From contig JAJFKT010000010.1 of NCBI GenBank assembly GCA_021773075.1, positions 372,001 through 436,000 of the forward strand: a DNA stretch of 64,000 bases, in the 5' to 3' direction. Below the pieces are notes generated by a model. That model searched no databases and was not told the origin of the DNA. It was given only the letters and a program-made list of their open reading frames with translations. Source of the stretch: Woeseiaceae bacterium. Its GTDB lineage: Bacteria; Pseudomonadota; Gammaproteobacteria; Steroidobacterales; Woeseiaceae. The position numbers were made by a program, and so were the translations under genes. Positions 44,804 to 54,740 of this stretch are shown piece after piece (position 1 is the first letter of the stretch; every line of letters begins with the position of its first letter).

Positions 44804-47800
44804 CTAGAAGTCGGCATAAAATCGCCAACCAACGTTAAGGCTCGTGAAACTTGAGTCACGGTCGTATTGGTCGTGCTCGAGAGCAATGAACCATCGGGAA
44901 GAAACATTCCATTGCGCGGCCAGCCCCATGGCAATCTGAACAGAGCTCTGCTCTTCAAAGACGACCCTGTCATCGTCCGCGGAATTTCTGATATCCGACA
45001 CGCCGAGTTTGATGTGGATATTCCATCTCGCGGCCGAGTCCCGCAGCATGTAGCCGATGAAGACAGACGGTATTTTGTAGTTAATCGACGCTACATCGGT
45101 GATCGCGGGATCCAAGTTTCCAATTTCAGCTGCTCCGGCATCGACATAACCAGCCTCGGCGTACCACCGGGGATGGAAATGGTAACCCAAGCGCAGCTTA
45201 TATCCGTCACTCGTGTCACCAATCGTCTGCCAGCCGCGCGACACGCCTTCCGGTGCAACCAAGGACACCCCTCCACCTACGCCCACGTGAAACAGGGCCT
45301 CGCCGGGAGTATCGTAATCGGCTTGTGCTCCGGTTGTGGGCAGGAGCATTACGACTGCCAAAATAGGTAGTGCCGACACCCGGGTGCGGCGAGATCGGGA
45401 CACGATCGCGTAAAAGAACAAGATTATCGGTAACCACAGCATTGAGCCGCCTCCTTGGACCGCTGTTTGAAGCGGTTCGTCGATGTGAACCTGGATGCTG
45501 TCTGGAATGCCATCGGCGTCAAAGTCACCGTTCTCATCCTCATCCAGTCTTCCATCATTATCGCTGTCCACATCGATCTGGTCGGTGCGGCCATCGCCGT
45601 CTGTATCAGGCGGCACGATGGGTACTCCCCCGCCGCCTGCAACATCAGGGTCGACGATATCGGCGAGTCCATCACCATCTGTGTCCACGAAGCTGTCGAT
45701 TACCCCATCGCCATCCGCGTCAAGGGTGTCTACGGCCTCTCGGGCGCTTTCTGTAATATCATTCATATCATCACCATCACTGTCGGTATCACGGAAGTCC
45801 GGGATACCATCTCCATCTGTGTCGAGGGGCACCATGCCAGACGGCACATGGTCTGCGAGTCCGTCCGAATTGCTGTCGAACAGGTCATCGAGTAAGCCGT
45901 CACGGTTGTCATCGAGACTATTGTCGCCAACGGCCTCAATGCTGTCAGGCAGGCCGTCATTGTCGGCATCGAGGTCGAGACGGTCGACGATACCGTCCAT
46001 GTCGGTATCTACATCAGCCCCGTTGTCCCTCTCCTGGACATCAGGTACGCCGTCGCTATCGTCGTCGAGGTCAACTGCATCCGTCACGCCATCACCGTCT
46101 GAGTCACGGGCAACACCGTGGCCGGTGTTGTCACCATCAATAACGTTTGGAACGCCATCACCGTCTACGTCGGCGGCGCTACCGGGGTCGATCTGACCAT
46201 CTCCATCACTATCGTAGGCCGAGGCATCGGTGCCCTCGATGTCATTCCTACCGTCGTCGTCACTGTCGAGGTCAAGATAGTCGGGACCGGCCGTGCCATC
46301 GGTGTTCGGCGGCGTGTCCGTGATCGCACCATCGTCAACGATGCCGTCCGCGTTCACGTCCGTGAGGCCGCCCTCGCTGACGTCAAGAAGACCGTCATTG
46401 TCACTGTCCAGGTCGAGGAAGTTCGGAACACTGTCGTTGTCGAAATCGTCTGCAACATTAGCGTCATCGACGCCGTCGCCGTTTAAGTCAGCGCCACCGG
46501 TCTGGTCGACGTCATAGGTATCGTCAATTCCGTCGTTATCGGTGTCATTGCCGCTCGTTCGTCCCTCTTCAAGGTCGGAAATACCGTCGTCATCACTATC
46601 CGGATCGATGTAGTCGAAAAGACCGTCGCCGTCCGTGTCGGCTGGCGGCAGGCCGTCAGCCTCGACGGAATCCGGGATGCCGTCGTTATCGCTGTCCGGA
46701 TCAATGTAGTCGGCGCTGCCATCGCCATCACTGTCAAAGGTCTCCATTGCATCCGGAAGGCCGTCATTGTCGCTGTCGAGATCCCGGTAATTTGGCACGC
46801 CATCACCATCGGTATCGCCCGCTCCTTCTGTGGCATCGGCGATGCCGTCACCGTCTGTATCGTCATCGCGATAATCAGGTACACCATCTTCGTCGAGATC
46901 TGATGGAGCCAGTGAATCGTCTACGCCATCACCGTCTGCGTCCGTGCCACCGGTCTGGTCGACGTCAAGTGCATCGTCGATTCCATCCCCATCGCTGTCG
47001 ATTCCGCTCAGCGGCGGCACGCGTTGTTCTTCGTCAATATCCGGAATGCCATCGTTGTCAGAGTCAGTATCCTGATAATCAGGTGTACCATCGCCATCCG
47101 TGTCACCCACACCCTCGACCGCATCGGGAATCCCGTCATTGTCCATGTCGAGGTCGACCGTCAGGCTGATATCGACGACTCGCATGTTGCCGGCACCATC
47201 ATCGATCTCTGCGGTGTAGATATAGGCGCCTTCCGGGATCGCGGTTCCGAGCGTGCAGGACCAGGTGTTTGACGGTGCTGCCGCCGCGACCGTGGCCGTG
47301 CAGACCACTGCGCCGAGGCCATCGCGAACTGTTACGACGTTGCCCGCAGGCTCGTCGGTCGTTCCGCTGAAGGTCGGGAAAGTACTGTTCGTGATGCCGA
47401 TCAAATCGGCCGTAAGGTTCGGCAGATTGGCGTCGAGCGTAAACACATCACTCGCTGTTACAGCCGAGTTTCCAACGCTGTCATCAACATCCGCGGATAT
47501 GAAAATCGTGCCGCTATTGAGGCCTGAGATATCCACAGAAGGAGCCGTCCAGACGCCGCCTGCCGCCGTGGCGATCACTACAATGTCGGTATTGAAACCG
47601 TCGCTGAAGGTAACGGTGATGGTCTGGCCGTCGTCAACATCGCTGGTCCCGCTTACGATGACAGCAGTTTGTTCCTGTTCGTTGACAAACTCGTCTCCCC
47701 CGCTACCGTCATTCGTAATCGCGATTAACGGTAGCAACGTATCCTTGTCGGACAGCTGACTTGTGCTGCCGACGTTACCGGCTGCGTCGGTCTGGCGCGC

Positions 47801-49927
47801 GTCGATTTGCAGCACATCGTCGCCATCGACGATCGCGCTAACGTCGAAGTTGGTCGACCAGGTGCCTGTAGAGCAGCCCACAGGTCGTGAAGACGGTGTG
47901 GCACCGACGATACTCACGGTGACAAAGCCATCGCCAGCGTCGCAGGTCCCGCCGACCCCGTACAACGACGCGTTGTTCGACGTCGCAATGGGAGCGGTAG
48001 TGATACTCAGAACCGGATCTGTCGTGTCGATCGTAATCTCGTTGCTGCTCGCATCCGCTGCGCTGTTGCCGGCTGCGTCACTACTTACGACGGCCACGTC
48101 GTTGACACCGTTTACATCAGGGGCGAACGTACCGCTGTCCGGTGTCACTGCACCGGTATCCAGCGACCATTGGCTAAAGCCATTCGCAACGACGGTGAAG
48201 GTCGCACCGCCGAAGGTAATTATATTTGTGGACCCGGCTTCTGCTGCACCCGTCACAATCGGTGTCGCATCGTTGGTTAACAGCGAGTCAACGGTCGGCG
48301 CCACCGGTGTAATAGTGTCTATGACCACTTCGTTGTTCGTAACATCTGTGCTGATGTTGCCGACTCCGTCGGTCACAATCGCTGTGACCTCATTAGCACC
48401 GTTGGTGCTGGGGAAAAAGGCGCCACTGTCCGGAGCCACGACACCCGTGTCCAGCGACCATTGACCCGAGCCGTTTGCGACGACGGTGTACAGGGCACCG
48501 CCGACCGATACGGATACTGAAGCTCCGGCATCCGCTGTCCCGGTAATAACCGGCGTCGTGTCACTGGTCGTTTGTGCGTCAACTGTCGGCGTCCCCGGCG
48601 GTGTCGAGTCCTTATCCAACTGCACCGTCGTAGCGTTACCTGTATTGCCCCAAAAGTCTGTCTGGCTCGCGTTTACGACAACCGCATTGCTGCCATCCGC
48701 AATGCCGGAAAAATCGAAGCCGCTGGATATCCATGTGCCACCCGAACAAGCCGCGACCATTGATGGTGGCGTAGCGCCAGCGATTGACACGGTAACCACA
48801 CCATCACCGCTAGTGCAGGTACCGTCGAGTATGTAGTTATCTACATTTGCGACGACGACCACATCCGATGTAGCAATCGTTAGCACCGGAGCGGTCGCGT
48901 CGATAAATAATTCACTGCCGCTTACATCGCTGGTGCTGTTGCCGGCCGCATCAGTGCTGGTGACTAACACGTCAGTCGTTCCGGTTCCGTCTATGTTGGG
49001 ACTAAAAGTCCCGCTTTCTGGCGTGACACTTCCGGTATCGAGTGACCACGTAGCATTGAATTCTGCGACTACTTCAAACGTCGCTCCAGCAACGATGATC
49101 GTTATCGTTGAAAACGCTTCCGCTGTGCCGGAAAGCGCCGGTGTTGCGTCGTTCGTTGCTACGAGAGCAATTGTTGGCGTAGTCGGGGGAAAGAGATCCT
49201 GCGGAGTTTCGTCTCTTGTTGTGAAGAAGCTATCGGCGTTGCCGTCGAAAGAGAACTGTCGCACCGAAGCGCCATTCGCGGTCTCCAGTGTTAATCGAAT
49301 GGTTGACGACGGTTCAAAATCGAATTCGATCGAGATATTGGTATCGCCCGGGTTGCCGCTCGCACCTGAAGTAACCTCGAAGTCATCATCGGTGAGATCG
49401 CCTGGAGTGCCCTTATCGAGTGTCACGACCGTCAAGTCCGAACCGAGCCCACTGGCTTCAACCGTGTAATTTGCGATTTGCGAGATCGGTACGCGGACGA
49501 TTTCCAGTGTCGACGTCCCCGCGATGTCGGAATCGAGGTCCTGAATCAGGGCCTCCGGAATAATCGTAATCGGCGTGCTCGTACCCGCTTCAAAGAAATT
49601 GTAATCGAGATCAACGATCTGGCCGGTTGCACCGTCCAGCGAGACTGCGGCATCATCCCCGTCCGTGGTGAAGCTCATGCTGTTGCCAACGCGGTTATTG
49701 CTGATCACCTCGATAACGAGGTCAAGTTCGGTGCCATTAAGTGTACCGACGTTGCTCCATCGGGCCGTCGTACCAACCGAGCCGGTATCTGCACCGTTGC
49801 CGTCAACAATTGCTGGCGAGCCCGTGAAACTCAAATCTGTCTCGGCGCTTGCCGTAGAGGCAAACGAGAGAAGCTGCAGAGATACAGCAAACAGAGCACC
49901 GAAACGGGTGCCGATTATAGAACTCAA
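44804..49927 (-). CDS. Giant surface protein: Ig-like repeats, calcium-binding repeats, GlyGly-CTERM-like tail and beta-barrel
   Basis: A 1707-residue protein. A signal peptide (to about residue 28) is followed by a beta-sandwich domain and about seven bacterial Ig-like domains (residues about 245-920). Next come calcium-binding repeats of thrombospondin type 3 kind (about 923-1476; DxDxDGxxD units). At residues 1492-1516 lies GGGSMLWLPIILFF and a basic SRSRRTR end, the pattern of GlyGly-CTERM anchors cleaved by rhombosortase. Unlike the norm, it is not C-terminal. A second signal-like helix ending at GAQA (about 1517-1536) precedes an OmpA-like barrel of about 170 residues ending in FYADF. 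It may be a natural fusion. Confidence 0.85.
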   Translation of the reverse strand: MSSIIGTRFGALFAVSLQLLSFASTASAETDLSFTGSPAIVDGNGADTGSVGTTARWSNVGTLNGTELDLVIEVISNNRVGNSMSFTTDGDDAAVSLDGATGQIVDLDYNFFEAGTSTPITIIPEALIQDLDSDIAGTSTLEIVRVPISQIANYTVEASGLGSDLTVVTLDKGTPGDLTDDDFEVTSGASGNPGDTNISIEFDFEPSSTIRLTLETANGASVRQFSFDGNADSFFTTRDETPQDLFPPTTPTIALVATNDATPALSGTAEAFSTITIIVAGATFEVVAEFNATWSLDTGSVTPESGTFSPNIDGTGTTDVLVTSTDAAGNSTSDVSGSELFIDATAPVLTIATSDVVVVANVDNYILDGTCTSGDGVVTVSIAGATPPSMVAACSGGTWISSGFDFSGIADGSNAVVVNASQTDFWGNTGNATTVQLDKDSTPPGTPTVDAQTTSDTTPVITGTADAGASVSVSVGGALYTVVANGSGQWSLDTGVVAPDSGAFFPSTNGANEVTAIVTDGVGNISTDVTNNEVVIDTITPVAPTVDSLLTNDATPIVTGAAEAGSTNIITFGGATFTVVANGFSQWSLDTGAVTPDSGTFAPDVNGVNDVAVVSSDAAGNSAADASSNEITIDTTDPVLSITTAPIATSNNASLYGVGGTCDAGDGFVTVSIVGATPSSRPVGCSTGTWSTNFDVSAIVDGDDVLQIDARQTDAAGNVGSTSQLSDKDTLLPLIAITNDGSGGDEFVNEQEQTAVIVSGTSDVDDGQTITVTFSDGFNTDIVVIATAAGGVWTAPSVDISGLNSGTIFISADVDDSVGNSAVTASDVFTLDANLPNLTADLIGITNSTFPTFSGTTDEPAGNVVTVRDGLGAVVCTATVAAAAPSNTWSCTLGTAIPEGAYIYTAEIDDGAGNMRVVDISLTVDLDMDNDGIPDAVEGVGDTDGDGTPDYQDTDSDNDGIPDIDEEQRVPPLSGIDSDGDGIDDALDVDQTGGTDADGDGVDDSLAPSDLDEDGVPDYRDDDTDGDGIADATEGAGDTDGDGVPNYRDLDSDNDGLPDAMETFDSDGDGSADYIDPDSDNDGIPDSVEADGLPPADTDGDGLFDYIDPDSDDDGISDLEEGRTSGNDTDNDGIDDTYDVDQTGGADLNGDGVDDANVADDFDNDSVPNFLDLDSDNDGLLDVSEGGLTDVNADGIVDDGAITDTPPNTDGTAGPDYLDLDSDDDGRNDIEGTDASAYDSDGDGQIDPGSAADVDGDGVPNVIDGDNTGHGVARDSDGDGVTDAVDLDDDSDGVPDVQERDNGADVDTDMDGIVDRLDLDADNDGLPDSIEAVGDNSLDDNRDGLLDDLFDSNSDGLADHVPSGMVPLDTDGDGIPDFRDTDSDGDDMNDITESAREAVDTLDADGDGVIDSFVDTDGDGLADIVDPDVAGGGGVPIVPPDTDGDGRTDQIDVDSDNDGRLDEDENGDFDADGIPDSIQVHIDEPLQTAVQGGGSMLWLPIILFFYAIVSRSRRTRVSALPILAVVMLLPTTGAQADYDTPGEALFHVGVGGGVSLVAPEGVSRGWQTIGDTSDGYKLRLGYHFHPRWYAEAGYVDAGAAEIGNLDPAITDVASINYKIPSVFIGYMLRDSAARWNIHIKLGVSDIRNSADDDRVVFEEQSSVQIAMGLAAQWNVSSRWFIALEHDQYDRDSSFTSLNVGWRFYADF
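45499..47160. repeat. Tandem coding repeats for calcium-binding motifs
   Basis: The DNA here repeats short units (such as gtcatcgccgtc-like patterns) in register with DxDxDGxxD codons of the giant surface protein. Units are about 39-75 bases and are not identical, so this is a coding repeat and not a CRISPR array. The region is prone to recombination and copy-number change. Confidence 0.8.
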
Positions 49928-50077
49928 GGCAATTCTCCATTGTCGTGCCGTAACCGGCTGAGCTTGAATGGGTTATCGGCAGCACTACGTTCATCCTTGA
50001 GGACAATTCGACATTCAAGTTTCGGAGACTTCCGCCGCTATTATGTTAGTGGTGATGTGAATCAAAGGACGAGTTTT

Positions 50078-51001
50078 GTGGAGAACGCGGAACGCAAATC
50101 AACTGTAGCCAGTGTTGACAAAGCCGCCCTTCATAGCATGGAGGACAAGATCGATGAATTGCCACTCTTACCGCAGGTGCTCGTAAAAATACTTCAGCTA
50201 AATCCAACGGCAGACGACTATTTTGAGCAATTCGAAAATCTGGCGAAGGAAGATCCGGCATTTGCTGTTCGTATCGTAGCTTTGGCAAATTCTGCCGCAT
50301 CGGCCCCGACCGTTCCCATTTGTACGATTAGGGATGCACTGACGCGAATGGGCGCCGCAACGGTTAGCAGCCTTGTCGCTTCGTTATCCGTCCAACGCGT
50401 TTTTATGCCCACGGAGCCTGCACAGGTCCAATTGTGGAAACACTCGATCCAAACAGCAGTCGCATCTCAGGCAATCGCTCGAGTGATCTCCGATTTGGAA
50501 CTCGACCCTGGTCAAGCGTACCTGATCGGATTGTTACACGATATTGGGCGATTCGTCATGTTAGAACATGCGACTCCTGAGTTACGGAAAGTCGATGAAA
50601 GCAACTGGCAATCACCCGAGGAATTAGTGCAAGCCGACATCGAGGTATACAAGTTCACTCATAGCGAGTTAGGCTATCTGGCCTGTGAGCATTGGGGTCT
50701 TCCTCATTCTATTTCTGAGGTTGTCCGGGCACACCACAATCCAATGGGTGAAGAGATTGCTCCTGCAACACGTGCCGCTGCGACAGCATGCGTGCAAGTC
50801 GCGGACAGGATCGGAATATTCTTGTTGGACAAGCCAAACATTAGTGAGCTGTCCGAGAATGAATTGGAGGAAATAATTTTGGAATGTTGTCTGATCACAG
50901 ACGACATACGATCAGCAATTCCGGTCTTGGCTTTGCGTGATTCGATCAGTGAGATTGATGAGGAGAGCAATAGGCTCCTTTCAGGACTTGGGTTCGCTTA
51001 G
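50078..51001 (+). CDS. HDOD-domain signalling protein
   Basis: A 307-residue protein. Residues about 25-220 form an HDOD domain (DELPLLPQVLVKILQL at the start, LIGLLHDIGRFVMLEH in the middle), related to HD phosphohydrolases but often lacking enzyme activity. HDOD proteins bind other signalling proteins or c-di-GMP-related partners. The GTG at 50078 follows AAGGA with 8-base spacing and is preferred over longer in-frame starts. It is divergent from the giant surface protein, whose ATG lies 150 bases away, so both may share a regulatory region. Confidence 0.85.
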   Translation: MENAERKSTVASVDKAALHSMEDKIDELPLLPQVLVKILQLNPTADDYFEQFENLAKEDPAFAVRIVALANSAASAPTVPICTIRDALTRMGAATVSSLVASLSVQRVFMPTEPAQVQLWKHSIQTAVASQAIARVISDLELDPGQAYLIGLLHDIGRFVMLEHATPELRKVDESNWQSPEELVQADIEVYKFTHSELGYLACEHWGLPHSISEVVRAHHNPMGEEIAPATRAAATACVQVADRIGIFLLDKPNISELSENELEEIILECCLITDDIRSAIPVLALRDSISEIDEESNRLLSGLGFA

Positions 51002-51036
51002 CTGGAGTGGCAATCGCCATGTGATAGCCTAGGCTG

Positions 51037-51495
51037 ATGAGCGAGTTGTCCTTTCGTCCCGCCAAATTGGCAGATCTGCCCGGCATCGTTACGATGCTGG
51101 CGGACGACGAACTGGGGCGGCAACGCGAAGACTCGGCTTCTCCTTTGAATACAAGCTACCTCAACGCATTTGCCGCGATCGACCGCGATCCGAACCAGAT
51201 TATGGTGGTTGTGGAAGACCAAAGCGTTCTGGTTGGCTGCCTGCAAATCACGTTTATCCCCGGTCTTTCTCGACTCGGGATGTGGCGTGGTCAGATTGAG
51301 GGTGTTCGAATTGCGGCGGACCACCGCGCCAAAGGGCTTGGTCGAATGATGTTTGAGTGGGCGATAGATGAGTGTCGCAGACGTGGTTGTGGGTTGGTTC
51401 AGCTTACGACAGACAAGAATCGCATCGACGCCCATCATTTCTACGAAGCTTTGGGCTTTACTGCAAGTCACGAGGGAATGAAGCTCGCGCTTTGA
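51037..51495 (+). CDS. GNAT-family N-acetyltransferase
   Basis: A 152-residue single-domain acetyltransferase with the acetyl-CoA loop motif (HRAKGLGRMMFEWAIDECRRRG) and C-terminal DAHHFYEALGFTASHEG. The acceptor is not predictable. It starts 35 bases after the HDOD gene on the same strand. Confidence 0.9.
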   Translation: MSELSFRPAKLADLPGIVTMLADDELGRQREDSASPLNTSYLNAFAAIDRDPNQIMVVVEDQSVLVGCLQITFIPGLSRLGMWRGQIEGVRIAADHRAKGLGRMMFEWAIDECRRRGCGLVQLTTDKNRIDAHHFYEALGFTASHEGMKLAL

Positions 51496-51515
51496 GAACT
51501 ATGGAATTGTTCGCA

Positions 51516-52268
51516 CTACCTACCGCCCGCTGCGTCAATAAACGTTCCCGTTACATAGGAGGCCTCGTCCGACAATAGCCACAATATCGAAGATGCGACC
51601 TCGGATGGTTCGCCGCCTCGCTTCATAGGTATCGATTCCGCAAGACGATCTACTCGGCCAGGCTCACCTCCGTCAGCGTGCATTTCTGTATAAATAAAGC
51701 CCGGTCGAACACAGTTGACCCGAATTCCTTCTGCCGCAACTTCAAGCGATAGCCCTTTAGTTAGAGTATCTATTGCACCCTTGGAAGCCGCGTAATCGAC
51801 ATACTCCCCAGCCGCCCCAATACGCGAGGCTGCGGACGACACATTTACGATTGAACCGCCTCCTCCGCCGTGCAGAGTGGACATCCTCTTCACAGCTTCC
51901 CGGCAGCACAGAAATGCACTGGTTACATTTGTACTCAGAATATTGTTGATGCGGCTAGCATCCATGTCCTCGACGCGCATTTGCGGAAGGACAATGCCCG
52001 CATTGTTTACGAGAGCGCAAACTGGGCCCAATTGCTTATCCACGGTTTCGAAGAGCCGAATTGCATCACTTTCCTTGCTGACGTCTGCTTGAACCGCAAT
52101 GGCCTTCTTACCTGCTGCCGTCAACGAACTCACTAAAGAGTTTGCCGCAACTTCGTTCGATCGAAAATTCACACAGATTTGATAGTTGGCCCTGGCCAAC
52201 AACTCGGCGGTCGCCGCACCGATGCCTCTACTGCTGCCCGTAATTATCGCCACGCGGTCTTTCGTCAC
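51516..52268 (-). CDS. SDR-family oxidoreductase
   Basis: A 250-residue classical short-chain dehydrogenase of the FabG/glucose-dehydrogenase type. TGSSRGIG binds NAD(P) near residue 11. NNAG and the catalytic Ser-Tyr-Lys set (SSAASR and YVDYAASK) are intact. The end has YVTGTFIDAAGGR, typical of the family. GTG start with AAAGGAG in good spacing. Substrate not determined. Its catalytic residues are all present, unlike the broken SDR near 4 kb. Confidence 0.9.
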   Translation of the reverse strand: MTKDRVAIITGSSRGIGAATAELLARANYQICVNFRSNEVAANSLVSSLTAAGKKAIAVQADVSKESDAIRLFETVDKQLGPVCALVNNAGIVLPQMRVEDMDASRINNILSTNVTSAFLCCREAVKRMSTLHGGGGGSIVNVSSAASRIGAAGEYVDYAASKGAIDTLTKGLSLEVAAEGIRVNCVRPGFIYTEMHADGGEPGRVDRLAESIPMKRGGEPSEVASSILWLLSDEASYVTGTFIDAAGGR

Positions 52269-52473
52269 GTAATACTCCTTTCTAGCTTACTCAGTGGGAT
52301 CGCTATTCTAGCGTGTTAGGCCAAGTGATGATTTAAAGTTACGAGATGCCACGATTCGCACGAGATGCACCGTGTCAAAAGGGTATTCTATTCGCAGCGT
52401 CCAATAATCACGCTAAATGCGACCCATTCGTCCTTTGACACATCTATGACAATCAGCAGACGCAGAGGCACTG

Positions 52474-53145
52474 ATGCGGCTAGGCCCGGCGTTTCCACAG
52501 AAAGCACGGAAAAAAAGCACTCTTCGGATTGCCTTATTAGTCTCGGTGCTTATTCACGCTGCCGTCTTGCTGTGGGTCCGCTTTGATCCATCCGAGTCCG
52601 CGCCGTCGATAGAGGTGCCGACGATCGAGCTAAGGTTGATAGCCAAGCCGCCGGACGAAGAACCTGCTGATGAAGAAGAGCCCGATCCTGATCCGATGCC
52701 AGCCCCGCTAGAGCGTGACATTCCGCCAGATTTACCGGAGCAGGCAGAACAAACTGTTGCGACTGCGCTGATCGAACCAGCAAACGATGAGCCCGAGGAA
52801 TCGTCAGTTCCTATCGACTGGGAAAACGTCATCTCAACAATTGCTGAGGAATCTACAATCCAGAATATTGAGCAGGAGCGTATTCGCAATCTCATGTGGA
52901 GAAAGACGTTCTCCGTTATGTTCGCACCACCAGAAGAATGGCTGATAGAAGACCAACCTTTTTTACCGGACCTGCAATTTGAAGCGGACAAACCCAAGCG
53001 GCTTGGAATAAAGATCAGCGAAAACTGCTACCTCGGTTTTCCCGGTATTGACCCACAAACGGTCGATTCAGACGTTCCCGCGTGGAGCGGCGGCGGTGTA
53101 TCTCCTGCGGCGGCCGATCTGATCACTTGTGGTTTCGGTGGTTAA
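52474..53145 (+). CDS. Inner-membrane protein with a TonB-like N-terminus
   Basis: A 223-residue protein. A single membrane helix at about residues 18-38 contains SVLIH, the SxxxH pattern that in TonB and TolA connects with ExbB/ExbD or TolQ/TolR. A proline- and acid-rich spacer (EEPDPDPMPAPLER) follows. The C-terminal 100 residues are not a TonB domain and have two conserved-looking Cys. No exbBD genes lie nearby. The gene overlaps the convergent lipoprotein gene by four bases. Confidence 0.65.
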   Translation: MRLGPAFPQKARKKSTLRIALLVSVLIHAAVLLWVRFDPSESAPSIEVPTIELRLIAKPPDEEPADEEEPDPDPMPAPLERDIPPDLPEQAEQTVATALIEPANDEPEESSVPIDWENVISTIAEESTIQNIEQERIRNLMWRKTFSVMFAPPEEWLIEDQPFLPDLQFEADKPKRLGIKISENCYLGFPGIDPQTVDSDVPAWSGGGVSPAAADLITCGFGG

Positions 53146-54302
53146 TGCCCAGATTCGATACTTTCGCCAGCGTCGAATTTTCCGAATCCGCGGGATCGCG
53201 CCTCTTCGCTCAGTCGACCCCAGGCTGGCTTTGGTTCGCCCATCCAGCTTTGCAAACCGATGCTTCCGAGAAATGCCCGAAACTCGACAGTGTCGTAGTT
53301 GAAATAGTCCGCATAGCCGTCGATAGCTGTCGGTGGTGCTTCGTGCATCCATTGAAAATTCAGCATGTGAATACGATCGCTATGCGTGTCCCAAGCCCGA
53401 AATACTTCGGTAATGAAGCGCGCTTGCTGCTTATCGGAACTGCCTATAAGTTGGCTGGATGGATAGCCTATCTGGTAATAGATGATCGGCTTCGTCGAAA
53501 TCGAATCGACCACTGTCTGAAAATCTGCATGTACATCTTCCGGCGGTTGGACTTTGCCGGGTGCACCGTTCAGCGGATAGTAGGACACTCCGATGATATC
53601 GCTGTGCTGATGCATTGCCCTGAGCTTGCTGACGTCCCGCTTGGAAAAGGCGTCAAACGTAGTCTCGCAGGTAATCGGTGTTCCCGGAAACTTCTGGCGC
53701 GCGTAGCCCGCGACTGCTGCGTAGAAACGTACCCATTCCTCCCAGCGTTCATCGTCGCCGGCCATGAAGGAATTGATTTCGGAATCGATGACTATCGACC
53801 CCAATTCGACTGTGGTCACCTGCGTCCCGACCCAGTCGAGCAGCAATTTGAAACGCTCTATGACTTCCGGGCTGTCCATGGGTAATTCGCTGATGTCTGC
53901 CGGGACCGTTTTTCGATTCGCGTGGATCGGCCGCAGCGTCAGGTGCAACGACATCGTCTTCTGCGTTAAATAGCTGTTTGCGATCGCAAGGTAGTTAACT
54001 GCCGGTTCGAATCGGCCTGGGGCCGTCTCAAGTTCATTCCAATCCCAGCCATAACTCTGGGCTTCATGACCCGCAGCCAGAGCTTCAGCGAAAAGGGTAT
54101 CGTAGTCACCTTCCCCACCCATATTGGCTTGAATCGCCAATACCCGATCGCCCTTAGGTATTTGCGACACCGCGACAGGATGCTCGTCGGTACAGGCCGA
54201 CAAAATCAGACTTGCCGCCAGCGTCGACAACAAGCAAGGACTCAATGACTGGGCAAGTCTATCGGCTAACTTACTCCTGCGGATCGAGAGTCTCCGGCGC
54301 AT
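53142..54302 (-). CDS. Lipoprotein with glycosidase-like TIM-barrel
   Basis: A 386-residue protein with a lipoprotein signal (lipobox LSAC near residue 36). The mature part looks like a retaining glycoside-hydrolase barrel of the GH53/GH5 type: AIQANMGGEGDY at the start, LGSIVIDSEINSF and DIIGVSYYPLNG in the middle, and a Glu in SEINSF that could be the acid/base. The fold is inferred from such patterns, so the substrate is unknown. It overlaps the upstream gene end by about 30 bases; GTG at 54311 is an alternative start. Confidence 0.6.
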   Translation of the reverse strand: MRRRLSIRRSKLADRLAQSLSPCLLSTLAASLILSACTDEHPVAVSQIPKGDRVLAIQANMGGEGDYDTLFAEALAAGHEAQSYGWDWNELETAPGRFEPAVNYLAIANSYLTQKTMSLHLTLRPIHANRKTVPADISELPMDSPEVIERFKLLLDWVGTQVTTVELGSIVIDSEINSFMAGDDERWEEWVRFYAAVAGYARQKFPGTPITCETTFDAFSKRDVSKLRAMHQHSDIIGVSYYPLNGAPGKVQPPEDVHADFQTVVDSISTKPIIYYQIGYPSSQLIGSSDKQQARFITEVFRAWDTHSDRIHMLNFQWMHEAPPTAIDGYADYFNYDTVEFRAFLGSIGLQSWMGEPKPAWGRLSEEARSRGFGKFDAGESIESGH

Positions 54303-54669
54303 CGGGATCACCTAGCATCTCCTCCGGCTCGATTGCGTCCGCTTCATCAACCGGGTCTTCTTCAATGGCTGTATCGGTGTCTCCACCGCAATCCCAGCCC
54401 CAGCCTTCGAGTTTGGTAACTAACTCGATCGCCTTGCTCCTGCAAAAGCTTGGATCGCTGCCCGCGGACCACAATACCTGCTGCTCTCCCGGCATCTCGG
54501 TGTCCTTGTAGTAATGCACGCTACAAGGAACCTCGACGCCCGGTTCATGAGCAATTTCAACTCGGCGCTGCATCTCACCATACGAGCATTGATATTTTTC
54601 CGTATCTTGCGCTGCCGCGACAGCCGGTAAGAAAAATGCTACCAAAGTGATACCAAGTCGTTTCTTCAT
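54271..54669 (-). CDS. Small exported acidic protein
   Basis: A 132-residue protein with a Sec signal peptide (to AVAAA). The mature N-terminal part has four Cys and resembles small secreted proteins that form disulfides; the last 35 residues are very acidic. The ATG at 54669 follows GGGAGCT and is preferred over an ATG 24 codons upstream. Coupled by overlap to the lipoprotein gene downstream. Function unknown. Confidence 0.65.
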   Translation of the reverse strand: MKKRLGITLVAFFLPAVAAAQDTEKYQCSYGEMQRRVEIAHEPGVEVPCSVHYYKDTEMPGEQQVLWSAGSDPSFCRSKAIELVTKLEGWGWDCGGDTDTAIEEDPVDEADAIEPEEMLGDPDAPETLDPQE

Positions 54670-54740
54670 GATTAGCTCCCGTGACCGAAATTGGCTTACC
54701 TCTGATTGTAGCTGTTTTCTTGGCTTTGTTAGCGGCATCA

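Noticed and set aside
45495..47170. Array-like repeats on both strands suggesting CRISPR
   Set aside because: Repeat units vary, have no unique spacers of constant length and translate in frame as calcium-binding motifs of a large protein.
45495..48464. Long open frames on the plus strand within the giant surface gene
   Set aside because: They are opposite-strand shadows of a repetitive coding region; composition is abnormal (Ser, Val, Arg runs) and no domain is visible.
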